From Prescottella subtropica (lineage in GTDB: Bacteria > Actinomycetota > Actinomycetes > Mycobacteriales > Mycobacteriaceae), in NCBI RefSeq assembly GCF_005434945.1, contig NZ_SKCH01000004.1, positions 124,001-188,000 of the forward strand: 64,000 nucleotides of DNA, in the 5' to 3' direction. The translations under genes and the position numbers were made by a program. The notes beneath the pieces were generated by a model. That model was given only the letters and a program-made list of their open reading frames with translations, did no database searches and was not told where the DNA came from. This document shows positions 8,460 through 18,365 of this stretch, piece by piece. Each line of letters opens with the position of its first letter. The first letter of the stretch is position 1.

Positions 8460-9925
8460 CGGCGTCGCTCGAGCGGGTCCGCCGGCTCGTCGCGTCCGCC
8501 CGGGCGAGCTACCCGACGGACAGCGACGCACGCACCCGGCTCGCCGCGTGCGCGGCCCGGCTCGACGAACCGTTGCGGGTCGCGCTCGCCGGATCGCTCA
8601 AGGCCGGAAAGTCCACGCTGCTCAACGCTTTCGTCGGTCAGGACATCGCCCCCACCGACGCGACCGAATGCACCCGCGTCGTCACCTGGTACCGCAACGC
8701 CGTCACCCCGGCCGTCACCGCCCACTACGACGGGGACCGCTCCGCCCCCGTCACGGTGCAACGCCCCGCCGGGCGCCTCACCTTCGACCTCGGCGCCCTC
8801 ACCGCCGACCGGGTCGACCGGATCGACGTCGACTGGCCGGCCAGCGCGCTGACCCGCACCACGATCATCGACACCCCGGGCACGTCGTCGCTGTCGACGG
8901 ACGTCTCCGCCCGCACCCTCGACATGCTCACCCCGGAGAACGCGGTGTCCGGCGCGGACGCCGTCGTCTACCTGCTGCGCAGCCTCAGCGCGTCCGACGT
9001 GCAGTTCCTCGGCCGGATCGGCGCCCACGTCGGCGGCGAGTCGGGGCCGCTCGGTGTGGTCGGGGTGGTCTCGCGCGCCGACGAGGTCGGGGCCGGGCGG
9101 GCCGATGCGATGCTGTCCGCGAAGGACGTGGCGGCCCGGTTCGCGTCCGAACTCGAGGCGACCGGGCTGTGCCAGGCCGTCGTCCCGGTCGCGGGACTGC
9201 TGGCGCTGGGGGCACGAACGTTGCGGCACAGCGAGTTCGCGGCGTTCGAGGCGCTCGCGGCCGTACCGTCCGAGCAACTGTCCGCGGCGATGCTGTCGGC
9301 GGACCGGTTCGGCCGCGACGACATCGCACTGCCCGTCGACGGTGCGCTGCGCCGGCAGTTGGCCGACCGGTTCGGGCTGTTCGGGATACGTTCGGCGATC
9401 ACCCTGATCCGTCTCGGGGTGCATGATTCCCCTTCGCTCGCAGCAGGATTGGTGCAGCTCAGCGGCCTCGACGGGCTGCGCCAGGTGATCGACATCCAGT
9501 TCGGGCAGCGGGCCGACCAGTTGAAGGCGCACTCGGCGCTCGTCGCCCTCGAACGCGTCCTCGCCGCGTATCCGACGCAGCAGTCCCCCGACCTGCTCGT
9601 CGAGGCTCGGCGCCTGCTCGCCGACGTCCACGGCTTCGCGGAACTCCGTATGCTCGGCCGGCTGCGCACCGGCGACGCCGGCCTGCCGCCCGACGACCTG
9701 ACCGAACTGCACCGCCTCCTCGGCGGATTCGGGATCGGTGCCGCGCAGCGGCTCGGGCTGGCGCCGGACGCGTCCCCCGATTTTCTACGCGTCGGCGCCC
9801 TCGCCGCAGTACGCGCGTGGCGGGCCCGCGCCGACCATCCGCTGCTCGACCCGTTCACCGTCCGCGCCTGCCGGACCGCCGCCCGCAGTGCCGAGGGGGT
9901 ACTCGCCGAACTCGGCGAGCTGTGA
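8456..9925 (+). CDS. iniC: IniC-like dynamin-family GTPase
   Basis: A 489-residue protein, close to the 493 residues of mycobacterial IniC. The GTPase motifs are GSLKAGKS (residues 46-53), IIDTPGTSSL, and VSRADEVGAG at the base-recognition position. It is distantly related to IniA and lacks an obvious membrane paddle. The GTG start overlaps the iniA stop as GTGA. An inverted repeat of 8 bp (AGGATTCC at 9926-9933 with GGAATCCT at 9949-9956) lies just after the stop and may weakly terminate the operon before the M13 peptidase gene. Confidence 0.84.
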   Translation: MTASLERVRRLVASARASYPTDSDARTRLAACAARLDEPLRVALAGSLKAGKSTLLNAFVGQDIAPTDATECTRVVTWYRNAVTPAVTAHYDGDRSAPVTVQRPAGRLTFDLGALTADRVDRIDVDWPASALTRTTIIDTPGTSSLSTDVSARTLDMLTPENAVSGADAVVYLLRSLSASDVQFLGRIGAHVGGESGPLGVVGVVSRADEVGAGRADAMLSAKDVAARFASELEATGLCQAVVPVAGLLALGARTLRHSEFAAFEALAAVPSEQLSAAMLSADRFGRDDIALPVDGALRRQLADRFGLFGIRSAITLIRLGVHDSPSLAAGLVQLSGLDGLRQVIDIQFGQRADQLKAHSALVALERVLAAYPTQQSPDLLVEARRLLADVHGFAELRMLGRLRTGDAGLPPDDLTELHRLLGGFGIGAAQRLGLAPDASPDFLRVGALAAVRAWRARADHPLLDPFTVRACRTAARSAEGVLAELGEL

Positions 9926-10042
9926 AGGATTCCCGTCGGTGGGCGGGCGGAATCCTGCACGGAACGCCGGACACCGGGCTGCATGCCCGGTTACAGTGTC
10001 CGCAAAGTCGGGTTCGGCAATCACAGTCAGGGGTGTGTACCG

Positions 10043-12118
10043 GTGCGGAACAGAACGCGGGTGTGGACGGCGGCGTTGACGGCCGGGGTGGTCGCGGCCG
10101 GCGCCGCGGGATGCTCCACGGGACAGGCGGACCCCGGCGACGCCGCGGTGACCGCCGCGGCGCTCGACGTCACCGAATTCGACAGCGCCGTCGGCGTCTG
10201 CACCGACCTCGACGGCTTCGTCAACGGAAACTGGAAGCGCAGCAACATGATTCCGGCGGACAAGACGCAGATCGGCTCGTTGACGGTGGTGGTGAACCGG
10301 ACCCTCGAGGCGCAGCGTGCCATCGCCGAGAGCGCGGCGAACGACTGGTCGGGGGACGGCGTCCCGTCGTCGGACCGCGACAAGATCGGCGTCCTGTACC
10401 GGGACGCGATGGACGTGGACACGCTCGAGGCGGTGGGGGCGATGCCGCTCGCGCCGCTGCTGGCCCGGATCGACGCGATCGCCACCCGGGACGACATCGT
10501 CCGGTACCTGCGCGACGACGCGGTCGGGGGCGGCGGTGTCCTGTTCGCGACGGGCAGCGACGCCGACCAGCAGGACGCGACCCGCCGGATCGCGGATGTG
10601 AGTCCGACGGGTCTCGGGCTGCCGACGAAGGACTACTACACCGACCCGCAGTACTCCGAGATCGCCGACGCCTACCGCGACTACACGGCCACCGCGCTCG
10701 AACTGGCCGGGGTCGCGGACGCCGCGGGCCAGACCGCTCAGGCGTTCGATGTCGAACGGCAGCTCGCGGCGGTGTCGCTGAGCCCCGAGGAACAGCGCGA
10801 CCCGGAGAACCAGTACCGGATGGTGACCGTCGCCGACGCGAACCGCACCACCCCGTCGTTCGACTGGGGTGCCTACTTCGAGGCGCAGGGCGCGGATGTC
10901 GGTGACGGATTCTCGCTGGCGCAGCCGCAGTACTACGAGAAGGTCGAGGAACTGCTGGTCGGTGCCCCGATCCCGCAGTGGCAGGCGTTCCTGCGGTCGA
11001 GCCTTGTCCACCGCTACGACAACCGCTTGTCGAAGGAGTTCCGCGACAACAACTTCGGCTACGCATCGTTGCTGGGCGGCACGGACGAACCGGCGCCGCG
11101 CTGGCAGTACGCCGTGGCCGCGGTCGACGGCACGATGGAGAACGCGATGGGCCGACTGTACGTCGAGCGGGAGTTCGACGAAGCGGCGAGGGACCGCGCG
11201 GACGATCTGGTGCAGCGGGTGATCGCCGCGATGCGGGTGCGCATCGAGAATCTGGACTGGATGAGCCCGGAGACCAAGAACAAGGCACTCGACAAGCTCG
11301 CGGCGGTGCTGCCGCGGATCGGCTACCCCGACACCTGGGACGACCTGTCGGGCCTGACGATCACCCCCGGGGACTTCTTCGGCAGCCTCGCAGCCGCCGA
11401 GCGGTTCCATCACGCCGACGACATGGCGAAGATCGGTACCCCGACGGACCGCTCCGAGTGGATCACCAGTCCGCAGACCGTCAACGCCTTCTACAGCCCG
11501 TCCGACAACTCGATCAACTTCCCGGCCGCGTTCCTACAGGCCCCGTTCTTCGACCCCGACGCCGACGATGCCGTCAACTACGGCGGGATCGGCGCGGTCA
11601 TCGGCCACGAGATCACCCACGGCTTCGACGACACCGGCAGCCAGTTCGACGCCGCCGGCAATCACACCGACTGGTGGACGGACGCCGACCGCGCCGAATT
11701 CGACGCCCGCACAGATCGACTGGTGGAGCAGTACAGCGCATACGCGCCGATCCCCGGCCGCCCCGACCTCCACGTCAACGGCCGGCTCACCCTGGGGGAG
11801 AACATCGCCGACCTCGGTGGCGTGAACGCCGCATACGACGCGTTGCAGGCCGCGCTCGCCGCCGCCCCGGAGACGGCCGGCACCACGATCGACGGCTACC
11901 GCCCCGACGAACGGTTCTTCCTCAACTACGCGCAGATCTGGCGCATGAACACCCGCGACGAAGAGGCGGTGACCCGACTCGCCACCGACACGCACTCACC
12001 GGGCCGGTACCGGATCAACGGAGTCGTGCCGAACATCCCCGGATTCGCGCAGGCCTTCGGCTGCGGTGCCGGCGACCCGATGGTGCACACCGGGAACGAC
12101 CTGGTGGTGGTGTGGTGA
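10043..12118 (+). CDS. M13-family (neprilysin-like) zinc metallopeptidase lipoprotein
   Basis: The 691-residue protein starts at a GTG behind AGGGG. Its N-terminus is a lipoprotein signal with lipobox AAGC (cysteine near residue 21), so it should be anchored outside the membrane. The catalytic motif HEITH lies at about residues 522-526, and the third zinc ligand is in GENIADLGG near residue 586; both match M13 peptidases. The C-terminus ends in a hydrophobic VVVW, as usual in this family, and the length is typical. Mycobacterial Zmp1 is a family member, but Zmp1 is not recalled as part of an ini locus, so one-to-one orthology is not claimed. It shares its strand with iniBAC across a 117-bp gap. 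Confidence 0.88.
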   Translation: MRNRTRVWTAALTAGVVAAGAAGCSTGQADPGDAAVTAAALDVTEFDSAVGVCTDLDGFVNGNWKRSNMIPADKTQIGSLTVVVNRTLEAQRAIAESAANDWSGDGVPSSDRDKIGVLYRDAMDVDTLEAVGAMPLAPLLARIDAIATRDDIVRYLRDDAVGGGGVLFATGSDADQQDATRRIADVSPTGLGLPTKDYYTDPQYSEIADAYRDYTATALELAGVADAAGQTAQAFDVERQLAAVSLSPEEQRDPENQYRMVTVADANRTTPSFDWGAYFEAQGADVGDGFSLAQPQYYEKVEELLVGAPIPQWQAFLRSSLVHRYDNRLSKEFRDNNFGYASLLGGTDEPAPRWQYAVAAVDGTMENAMGRLYVEREFDEAARDRADDLVQRVIAAMRVRIENLDWMSPETKNKALDKLAAVLPRIGYPDTWDDLSGLTITPGDFFGSLAAAERFHHADDMAKIGTPTDRSEWITSPQTVNAFYSPSDNSINFPAAFLQAPFFDPDADDAVNYGGIGAVIGHEITHGFDDTGSQFDAAGNHTDWWTDADRAEFDARTDRLVEQYSAYAPIPGRPDLHVNGRLTLGENIADLGGVNAAYDALQAALAAAPETAGTTIDGYRPDERFFLNYAQIWRMNTRDEEAVTRLATDTHSPGRYRINGVVPNIPGFAQAFGCGAGDPMVHTGNDLVVVW

Positions 12119-12137
12119 GCTGAGGCCGGTACGGCCG

Positions 12138-13577
12138 TCAGCGTCCGAGGTGCCGCAGTGCAGACCGGGCCGCATGGAATCCGCCCATGCCGTGCACGCC
12201 GCCACCGGGTGGCGTCGACGCCGAACACAGGTAGACGCCGGGGATCCCGGTCGCGTACGGGTCGAGAGCGAGCCTCGGCCGGGCCAGCAGTTGCCACGGA
12301 TCGTTGGCGCCGGACGCGATGTCACCGCCCACGTAGTTCGGGTTGTAGACGGGCATCTCGACCGCCGACCGGGTGAAGGTGCCGACGATCCGCTCCCGCA
12401 CTCCGGGCGCGAACCGTTCGATCTGCCGCAGGATCGCCTCCGACGCGTCACCGGTATATCCGTGCGGCACATGCGCGTACGCCCACACCGGGTGGACGTC
12501 GCCCACCGAACGGGACGGGTCCGCCAGATACTGCTGGCCGATCAGCACGAACGGGCGCTGCGGCATCCGGCCCCGATGCAGACCGAGTTCCGCGGCCGCG
12601 ACCTCCTCGAGCGTCCCACCCAGGTGGACGGTCCCGGCGCGGCGGCACGCGTCGTCCCGCCACGGGATACCGCCGTCCACGGCCAGATCGAACCGGAACG
12701 CGGCCGGCCCGTACCGGTACCGGCGGTAGGCGCGGGCGACCCGGGCGGGCAACAGGTTTCCGGCGAGTTCGAGTGCGCCGGTGGGGGAGACGTCGAGCAT
12801 CGTGATCTCGGTGCGGGGCAGTTCCCCGAGCGAGCGGACCCGGCGTCCGGTCTCGATACGGCCTCCGTGCGCGCGTAGCAGCGACGCCAGCGCATCGGTG
12901 ATCGCCCGTGACCCGCCGCGCGCCACCGGCCACCCGTGCCGGTGCCCCACCGCGATCATGAGCAGTCCCACCGCCGACGTCGTCGGCCGTGTCAACGGCT
13001 GGTAGGCGTGCGCGGCAACCCCCGCGAACAGGGCCCGCGCCTGCGGGGTCCGCCAGCGTCGGGCCGTCCACGCCGCGGGAAGCAGTGCGTCGACACCGAA
13101 GCGCGCCAACGTGATCGGATGCTCCGGGACGTGCACGATCGGGCGCAGCACGTCGTCGGCGAGATCGTCGATCCGGTCGGCGAGCGGCGCGAACAGCCGG
13201 TGCCACGCTCGGCCGTCCGCGCCGAGTCCGGTGGCGGTGGCGTCCAGCGACCGGGTGAGCACGCCGGGCGCCGCGTCGTCGAGAGGATGCGCGAGATCGA
13301 CGTCCGGGGAACGCCATTCGAGTCCGTGCGCGGCCAGGTCGAGGGACCGGAAGAACGGGGACGCCGCCCCCATGGGATGCACCGCCGAACAGTCGTCGTG
13401 CAGCAGTCCCGGCAGGATCCGTTCGCTCGTGCGGGTGCCGCCGCCGATCGTGTCGGAGGCCTCGACGACCGTCACCGACACTCCCTGCCGGGCGAGCGTC
13501 ACCGCCGCCGCCAACCCGTTGGGGCCGGCGCCGACGACGACCGCGTCGGTCACGGGGTGCCCCGGTGATGCAGCCAT
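12138..13577 (-). CDS. FAD-dependent phytoene-desaturase-like oxidoreductase
   Basis: A 479-residue protein with an N-terminal Rossmann FAD motif (VVVGAGPNGLAAAVTLARQG) followed by the conserved E of the first beta-alpha-beta unit and GGGTRTSE. The C-terminal GGVHGMGGFHAARSAL matches the second FAD-contacting motif of the COG1233 phytoene dehydrogenase/carotenoid oxidoreductase group. No carotenoid gene is nearby, so the substrate is unknown. The ATG at 13577 has only a poor ribosome site; a GTG at 13553 begins directly before the FAD motif and is an alternative. The gene converges on the M13 peptidase gene with only 19 bp between stops. Confidence 0.75.
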   Translation of the reverse strand: MAASPGHPVTDAVVVGAGPNGLAAAVTLARQGVSVTVVEASDTIGGGTRTSERILPGLLHDDCSAVHPMGAASPFFRSLDLAAHGLEWRSPDVDLAHPLDDAAPGVLTRSLDATATGLGADGRAWHRLFAPLADRIDDLADDVLRPIVHVPEHPITLARFGVDALLPAAWTARRWRTPQARALFAGVAAHAYQPLTRPTTSAVGLLMIAVGHRHGWPVARGGSRAITDALASLLRAHGGRIETGRRVRSLGELPRTEITMLDVSPTGALELAGNLLPARVARAYRRYRYGPAAFRFDLAVDGGIPWRDDACRRAGTVHLGGTLEEVAAAELGLHRGRMPQRPFVLIGQQYLADPSRSVGDVHPVWAYAHVPHGYTGDASEAILRQIERFAPGVRERIVGTFTRSAVEMPVYNPNYVGGDIASGANDPWQLLARPRLALDPYATGIPGVYLCSASTPPGGGVHGMGGFHAARSALRHLGR

Positions 13578-13743
13578 GCCGACAGCGGCGGACCGGCGTC
13601 GTGCAGGGGGGCGACGACGACGTCCGGGCGCGGAGGCTGTGGTCGGTGCACGGGTCGGTCCACGTACCGGATCGTATCGGTGACCGGCGGGTTCAGGGGG
13701 ACGGGAACAAATTCGTGGAGGGGTCCGTTGAGCCCTACGAGAA

Positions 13744-13764
13744 CCTGAGCGTGGAAGACTCAAG
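13744..13764. promoter_or_regulatory. HAIR operator 1 upstream of dnaK
   Basis: CCTGAGC-N7-ACTCAAG matches the HspR-associated inverted repeat consensus CTTGAGT-N7-ACTCAAG: the right half is perfect, and the left half has two mismatches. It sits just upstream of the -35 of the promoter below. HspR is encoded at the end of the same operon, so this is an autoregulatory operator. Confidence 0.85.
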
Positions 13765-13771
13765 TTTCGGG

Positions 13772-13800
13772 TTGACTTCGATTCGAACCGAATGCAAACT
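13772..13800 (+). promoter_or_regulatory. Probable dnaK operon promoter
   Basis: TTGACT at 13772-13777 and CAAACT at 13795-13800 are spaced by 17 bp, fitting a principal-sigma promoter with a weak -10. It lies between the two HAIR elements, and the second overlaps the -10, so bound HspR would block polymerase. Confidence 0.55.
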
Positions 13801-13819
13801 TGAGCCGGATACGCTCACA
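13799..13819. promoter_or_regulatory. HAIR operator 2 upstream of dnaK
   Basis: CTTGAGC-N7-GCTCACA has a strong left half (one mismatch) and a weaker right half (three mismatches) against the HAIR consensus. It overlaps the proposed -10 and start region. Two HAIR sites 55 bp apart would allow strong HspR repression. Confidence 0.65.
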
Positions 13820-13895
13820 TGGGGTTCATGTACACAGCGTAGATAAGCGAAACCGCAGCTCATGAGGCTGCGCAGAAGGAAAGTGAGGGATCACT

Positions 13896-15733
<1,838 letters not shown>

Positions 15734-15737
<4 letters not shown>

Positions 15738-16300
15738 CCACCGAGCACCCCGAGCGGGAGCCGGTCGTCACCGACGGCGTCGTCGTCGATCCGTTCGACG
15801 AGGCGGTCTCCGAAGAGGCTGCTGAGCCCTCGGACGCTGCCGAGGCTGTCGAGTCTTCGGAGGCTGCCGAGCCGGACGCGCTGACCACGGTCACCGCCGA
15901 GCGGGACCAGTTCGAGACCGAACTGGGCTACGCGAAGGCCGAGATCGCCAACATCCGCCGCAACTCGCTGGCCCGCATCGACCGGGCCATCGAGGACGAA
16001 CGGGTCGCGGTCGTGTCGAAGTTCCTCGACCTCGTCGACGACCTCGACCGCGCCCGCGCCCACGGCGACCTCGAGACCGGGCCACTGAAGGCCCTGTCCG
16101 ACAAGCTGTCCGGCGTCCTCGACGGACTCGGCCTCGCCGCGTTCGGTGAGGAAGGCGACGCCTTCGCCCCCGACCTGCACGAAGCCGTGCAGATGGACGG
16201 CGACGGCGACACCCCCGTCCTCGGCGCGGTCCTGCGCAAGGGCTACCGCCTCGGCGACCGCGTCCTGCGGACCGCCATGGTCACGGTGACGAACAACTAG
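15734..16300 (+). CDS. grpE: Nucleotide exchange factor GrpE
   Basis: A 188-residue GrpE with an acidic, variable N-terminus (about residues 1-55), a coiled-coil region ([20 protein letters not shown]), and the C-terminal beta domain with LHEAVQM and [20 protein letters not shown]. It releases ADP from DnaK. The GTG start overlaps the dnaK stop, indicating translational coupling. A long hairpin (family A) follows the stop, before dnaJ. Confidence 0.95.
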
Positions 16301-16310
16301 GCACTACGTG

Positions 16311-16356
16311 CCTGTGCGCCTTTTTGGTAGTACCCACTACCAAAAAGGCGCACAGG
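16311..16356. repeat. Family A intergenic palindrome, copy 1 (between grpE and dnaJ)
   Basis: A perfect 21-bp stem (16311-16331 with 16336-16356) closes a 4-nt loop. The arm carries GTGCGCCT, then five T, then GGTAGT. The second copy is at 41064-41105 and shares GTGCGCCT and GGTAGT but has a different, still paired, middle. It lies inside an operon, 10 bp after the grpE stop and 33 bp before the dnaJ start, so it may act as attenuator, processing site or stability element. The A/T-rich centre could also give partial termination. Confidence 0.85.
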
Positions 16357-16388
16357 TGCCGTAGGCGCGAGAAAGGAGGAGACGCCCA

Positions 16389-17561
16389 GTGAGTCAGCGG
16401 GAGTGGATCGAAAAGGACTTCTACAAGGATCTGGGTGTCTCGTCCGACGCCTCGTCCGACGACATCAAGAAGGCGTACCGGAAGCTGGCGCGGGAACTGC
16501 ATCCCGACGCCAACCCGGGTGACACCGCGGCCGAGGAGCGGTTCAAGGCCGTCAGCGAAGCCAACGCGGTGCTGTCCGATCCGGCGAAGAAGAAGGAATA
16601 CGACGAGGCCCGCCGCTTGTTCGCGTCCGGCGGATTCGGCCCTCACGCCGGATACCAGTCCGGTGGTGGCGGATTCAACGGCGGCTTCGACATCGGTGAC
16701 CTGTTCGGTGGCGGTGGCGGTGCCGGCGGCGCGGACGGCGGAATCGGCGACATCTTCGGTGGCCTGTTCAACCGGGGCAGCGGTCGGAGCACGACCGGTT
16801 CGCGGCCCCGCCGCGGCAGCGACGTCGAAACCGAGACGACCCTCGAGTTCCGGGAGGCCGCACTCGGCGTCACCGTCCCGCTGCGACTGACCAGCCCGTC
16901 GTCGTGCACCACCTGCCACGGCAGCGGCGCCAAGCCCGGCACCAGCCCGCGGGTGTGCCCGCGCTGCAACGGAACCGGCATCGTCAGCCGCAACCAGGGT
17001 GCGTTCGGATTCAGTGAGCCGTGCGACGACTGCCGCGGCACCGGATCCATCATCGACGACCCCTGCACCGACTGCCACGGCAACGGCATCACCAACCGCA
17101 CCCGCAGCATCACCGTCCGCGTCCCGTCCGGGGTCAGCGACGGCACCAAGATCCGGCTCGCCGGACAGGGTGAGGCGGGACTGCGCGGCGCACCGTCCGG
17201 CGACCTGTTCGTCACCGTGCACGTGCGCCCCGACAAGGTGTTCGGCCGCACCGGCGACGACCTCACCGTCGTCGTCCCCGTCGGCTACGGCGAACTCGTC
17301 CTCGGCACCACCATCTCGGTGCCCACCCTCGAAGGCCGTGTCGGCGTGAAGATCCCGGCCGGAACCGCGGACGGGCGAATACTACGGGTGCGAGGGCGCG
17401 GCGTGCCCAAGCGCGGCGGAGGCGCCGGAGACCTGCTGGTGACCGTCAAGGTCTCCATCCCGCAGAAACTCGACGACCCCGCCACCGAGGCACTCCAGGC
17501 GTACCTGGAAGCGGAGAAGGCCAGCGGATTCGATCCGCGGGCAGGATGGGCCGGCGCCTGA
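16389..17561 (+). CDS. dnaJ: Co-chaperone DnaJ (Hsp40), DnaJ1 type
   Basis: A 390-residue type I J-protein. The J domain (about residues 10-75) has the HPD motif in [10 protein letters not shown]. It is followed by a Gly/Phe-rich region, then four zinc-binding repeats from about residue 175 ([32 protein letters not shown]), and the C-terminal substrate domains. It stimulates DnaK ATPase and delivers substrates. The GTG start at 16389 is preceded by GAAAGGAGGA at ideal spacing. It is the third gene of the heat-shock operon, after the family A hairpin. Confidence 0.96.
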   Translation: MSQREWIEKDFYKDLGVSSDASSDDIKKAYRKLARELHPDANPGDTAAEERFKAVSEANAVLSDPAKKKEYDEARRLFASGGFGPHAGYQSGGGGFNGGFDIGDLFGGGGGAGGADGGIGDIFGGLFNRGSGRSTTGSRPRRGSDVETETTLEFREAALGVTVPLRLTSPSSCTTCHGSGAKPGTSPRVCPRCNGTGIVSRNQGAFGFSEPCDDCRGTGSIIDDPCTDCHGNGITNRTRSITVRVPSGVSDGTKIRLAGQGEAGLRGAPSGDLFVTVHVRPDKVFGRTGDDLTVVVPVGYGELVLGTTISVPTLEGRVGVKIPAGTADGRILRVRGRGVPKRGGGAGDLLVTVKVSIPQKLDDPATEALQAYLEAEKASGFDPRAGWAGA

Positions 17562-17589
17562 CGGCCCGCACCGACCGAACGGGTGAACC

Positions 17590-18000
17590 ATGATGAGCGA
17601 CAAGGACCGCACGACGTCGGACGCCTCACCGGACCCCGACGCCCGAGTGTTCGTCATCTCGGTGGCCGCCGAACTCGCCGGCATGCACGCGCAAACCCTG
17701 CGCAACTACGACCGACTCGGCCTCGTCACCCCGCACCGCACCCGCGGCGGCGGCCGCCGCTACTCGCCCCGCGACGTCGCACTGCTCCGTGAAGTGCAAC
17801 GCCTGTCGCAGAACGAAGGCGTCAACCTCGCCGGCATCAAACGCATCATCGAACTCACCAACCAGGTCGAGGCCCTCCAACACCGCGTCGACGAACTCGC
17901 CACCGAAATCGCCCGCGTCCACGCCAGCTACCGCCGCGACCTCGTCCCTATCACCCGCAGCAACGCGCTCGTCGTGTGGAAACCCCGCAACGAACGCTGA
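17590..18000 (+). CDS. hspR: Heat-shock repressor HspR (MerR family)
   Basis: A 136-residue protein with a MerR-type winged helix at about residues 20-90 (SVAAELAGMHAQTLRNYDRL, then GGGRRYSPRDVALL) and a C-terminal coiled coil (LTNQVEALQHRVDELATEIA). Length and position at the end of the dnaK operon match HspR, which represses dnaK and clpB by binding HAIR sites together with DnaK. Two ATG codons in a row are possible starts. A long terminator hairpin follows. Confidence 0.95.
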   Translation: MMSDKDRTTSDASPDPDARVFVISVAAELAGMHAQTLRNYDRLGLVTPHRTRGGGRRYSPRDVALLREVQRLSQNEGVNLAGIKRIIELTNQVEALQHRVDELATEIARVHASYRRDLVPITRSNALVVWKPRNER

Positions 18001-18006
18001 CACCCA

Positions 18007-18065
18007 CCGAACGGGAACCCAGCGCACGCTTCTCGACAGGAAACGTGCACCGGGTTCCCGTTCGG
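18007..18065 (+). terminator. Terminator of the heat-shock operon
   Basis: CCGAACGGGAACCC (18007-18020) pairs perfectly with GGGTTCCCGTTCGG (18052-18065), with a further inner pairing of GCGCACG with CGTGCAC (one mismatch). CGTTT follows the stem. Confidence 0.7.
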
Positions 18066-18089
18066 CGTTTCCGTGGCACCCCACCTCGT

Positions 18090-18142
18090 CAGCTGAAGGG
18101 TCCCTTTGTTCTCCCCGGGCGTACAAAGGGACCCTTCAGCTG
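18090..18142. repeat. Family B intergenic palindrome, copy 1
   Basis: CAGCTGAAGGGTCCCTTTGT (18090-18109) is perfectly complementary to 18123-18142, with a 13-nt loop. It follows the heat-shock terminator and precedes the ABC importer operon, so it is a second hairpin in the same gap. Copies 2 and 3 are at 23044 and 46951. Confidence 0.85.
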
Positions 18143-18215
18143 CTGTGGGGGTGTACTTCCCACCGAGCGGTGCGTCCGGTTGACGAGACCTGCGTCACAC
18201 CTTAGGCTCCCGATC

Positions 18216-18248
18216 GAGCGGTTGCTTGGTGACCAAGCGGTTGCTTGA
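18216..18248. promoter_or_regulatory. Nested palindrome/direct-repeat operator upstream of the ABC importer
   Basis: AGCGGTTGCTTG occurs at 18217-18228 and again at 18236-18247, 19 bp apart. Between and across them lies the perfect palindrome GCTTGGT-G-ACCAAGC (18224-18238), and the second repeat is itself CAAGC-GGTT-GCTTG. This looks like an operator for a dimeric TetR/GntR-type regulator. No such regulator adjoins it. The rest of 18143-18365 shows only the ribosome site AGGAGGA for the next gene. Confidence 0.5.
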
Positions 18249-18365
18249 AAGGTCGTACCCGGATGTCGAAACCCCTGAGTGTCGGTACCGCGGTGGGCCT
18301 CGTCCGTCCGATCGAGCCATGCGAGTGCCTGGTTCGGTGTGCTTCTGTGTCCTAGGAGGACAGTC

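Larger units (their letters stand above)
13578..13895. other. 318-bp gap between oxidoreductase and dnaK
   Basis: The oxidoreductase-proximal half (about 13578-13740) shows nothing I can name. The dnaK-proximal half carries the two HAIR operators, a promoter between them, and the dnaK ribosome site (GGAAAGTGAGGGA), listed separately. Confidence 0.6.

Noticed and set aside
18235-18248. CAAGC-N4-GCTTG as a KstR2 site
   Set aside because: The spacing between CAAG and CTTG is six, not the two expected for KstR2.
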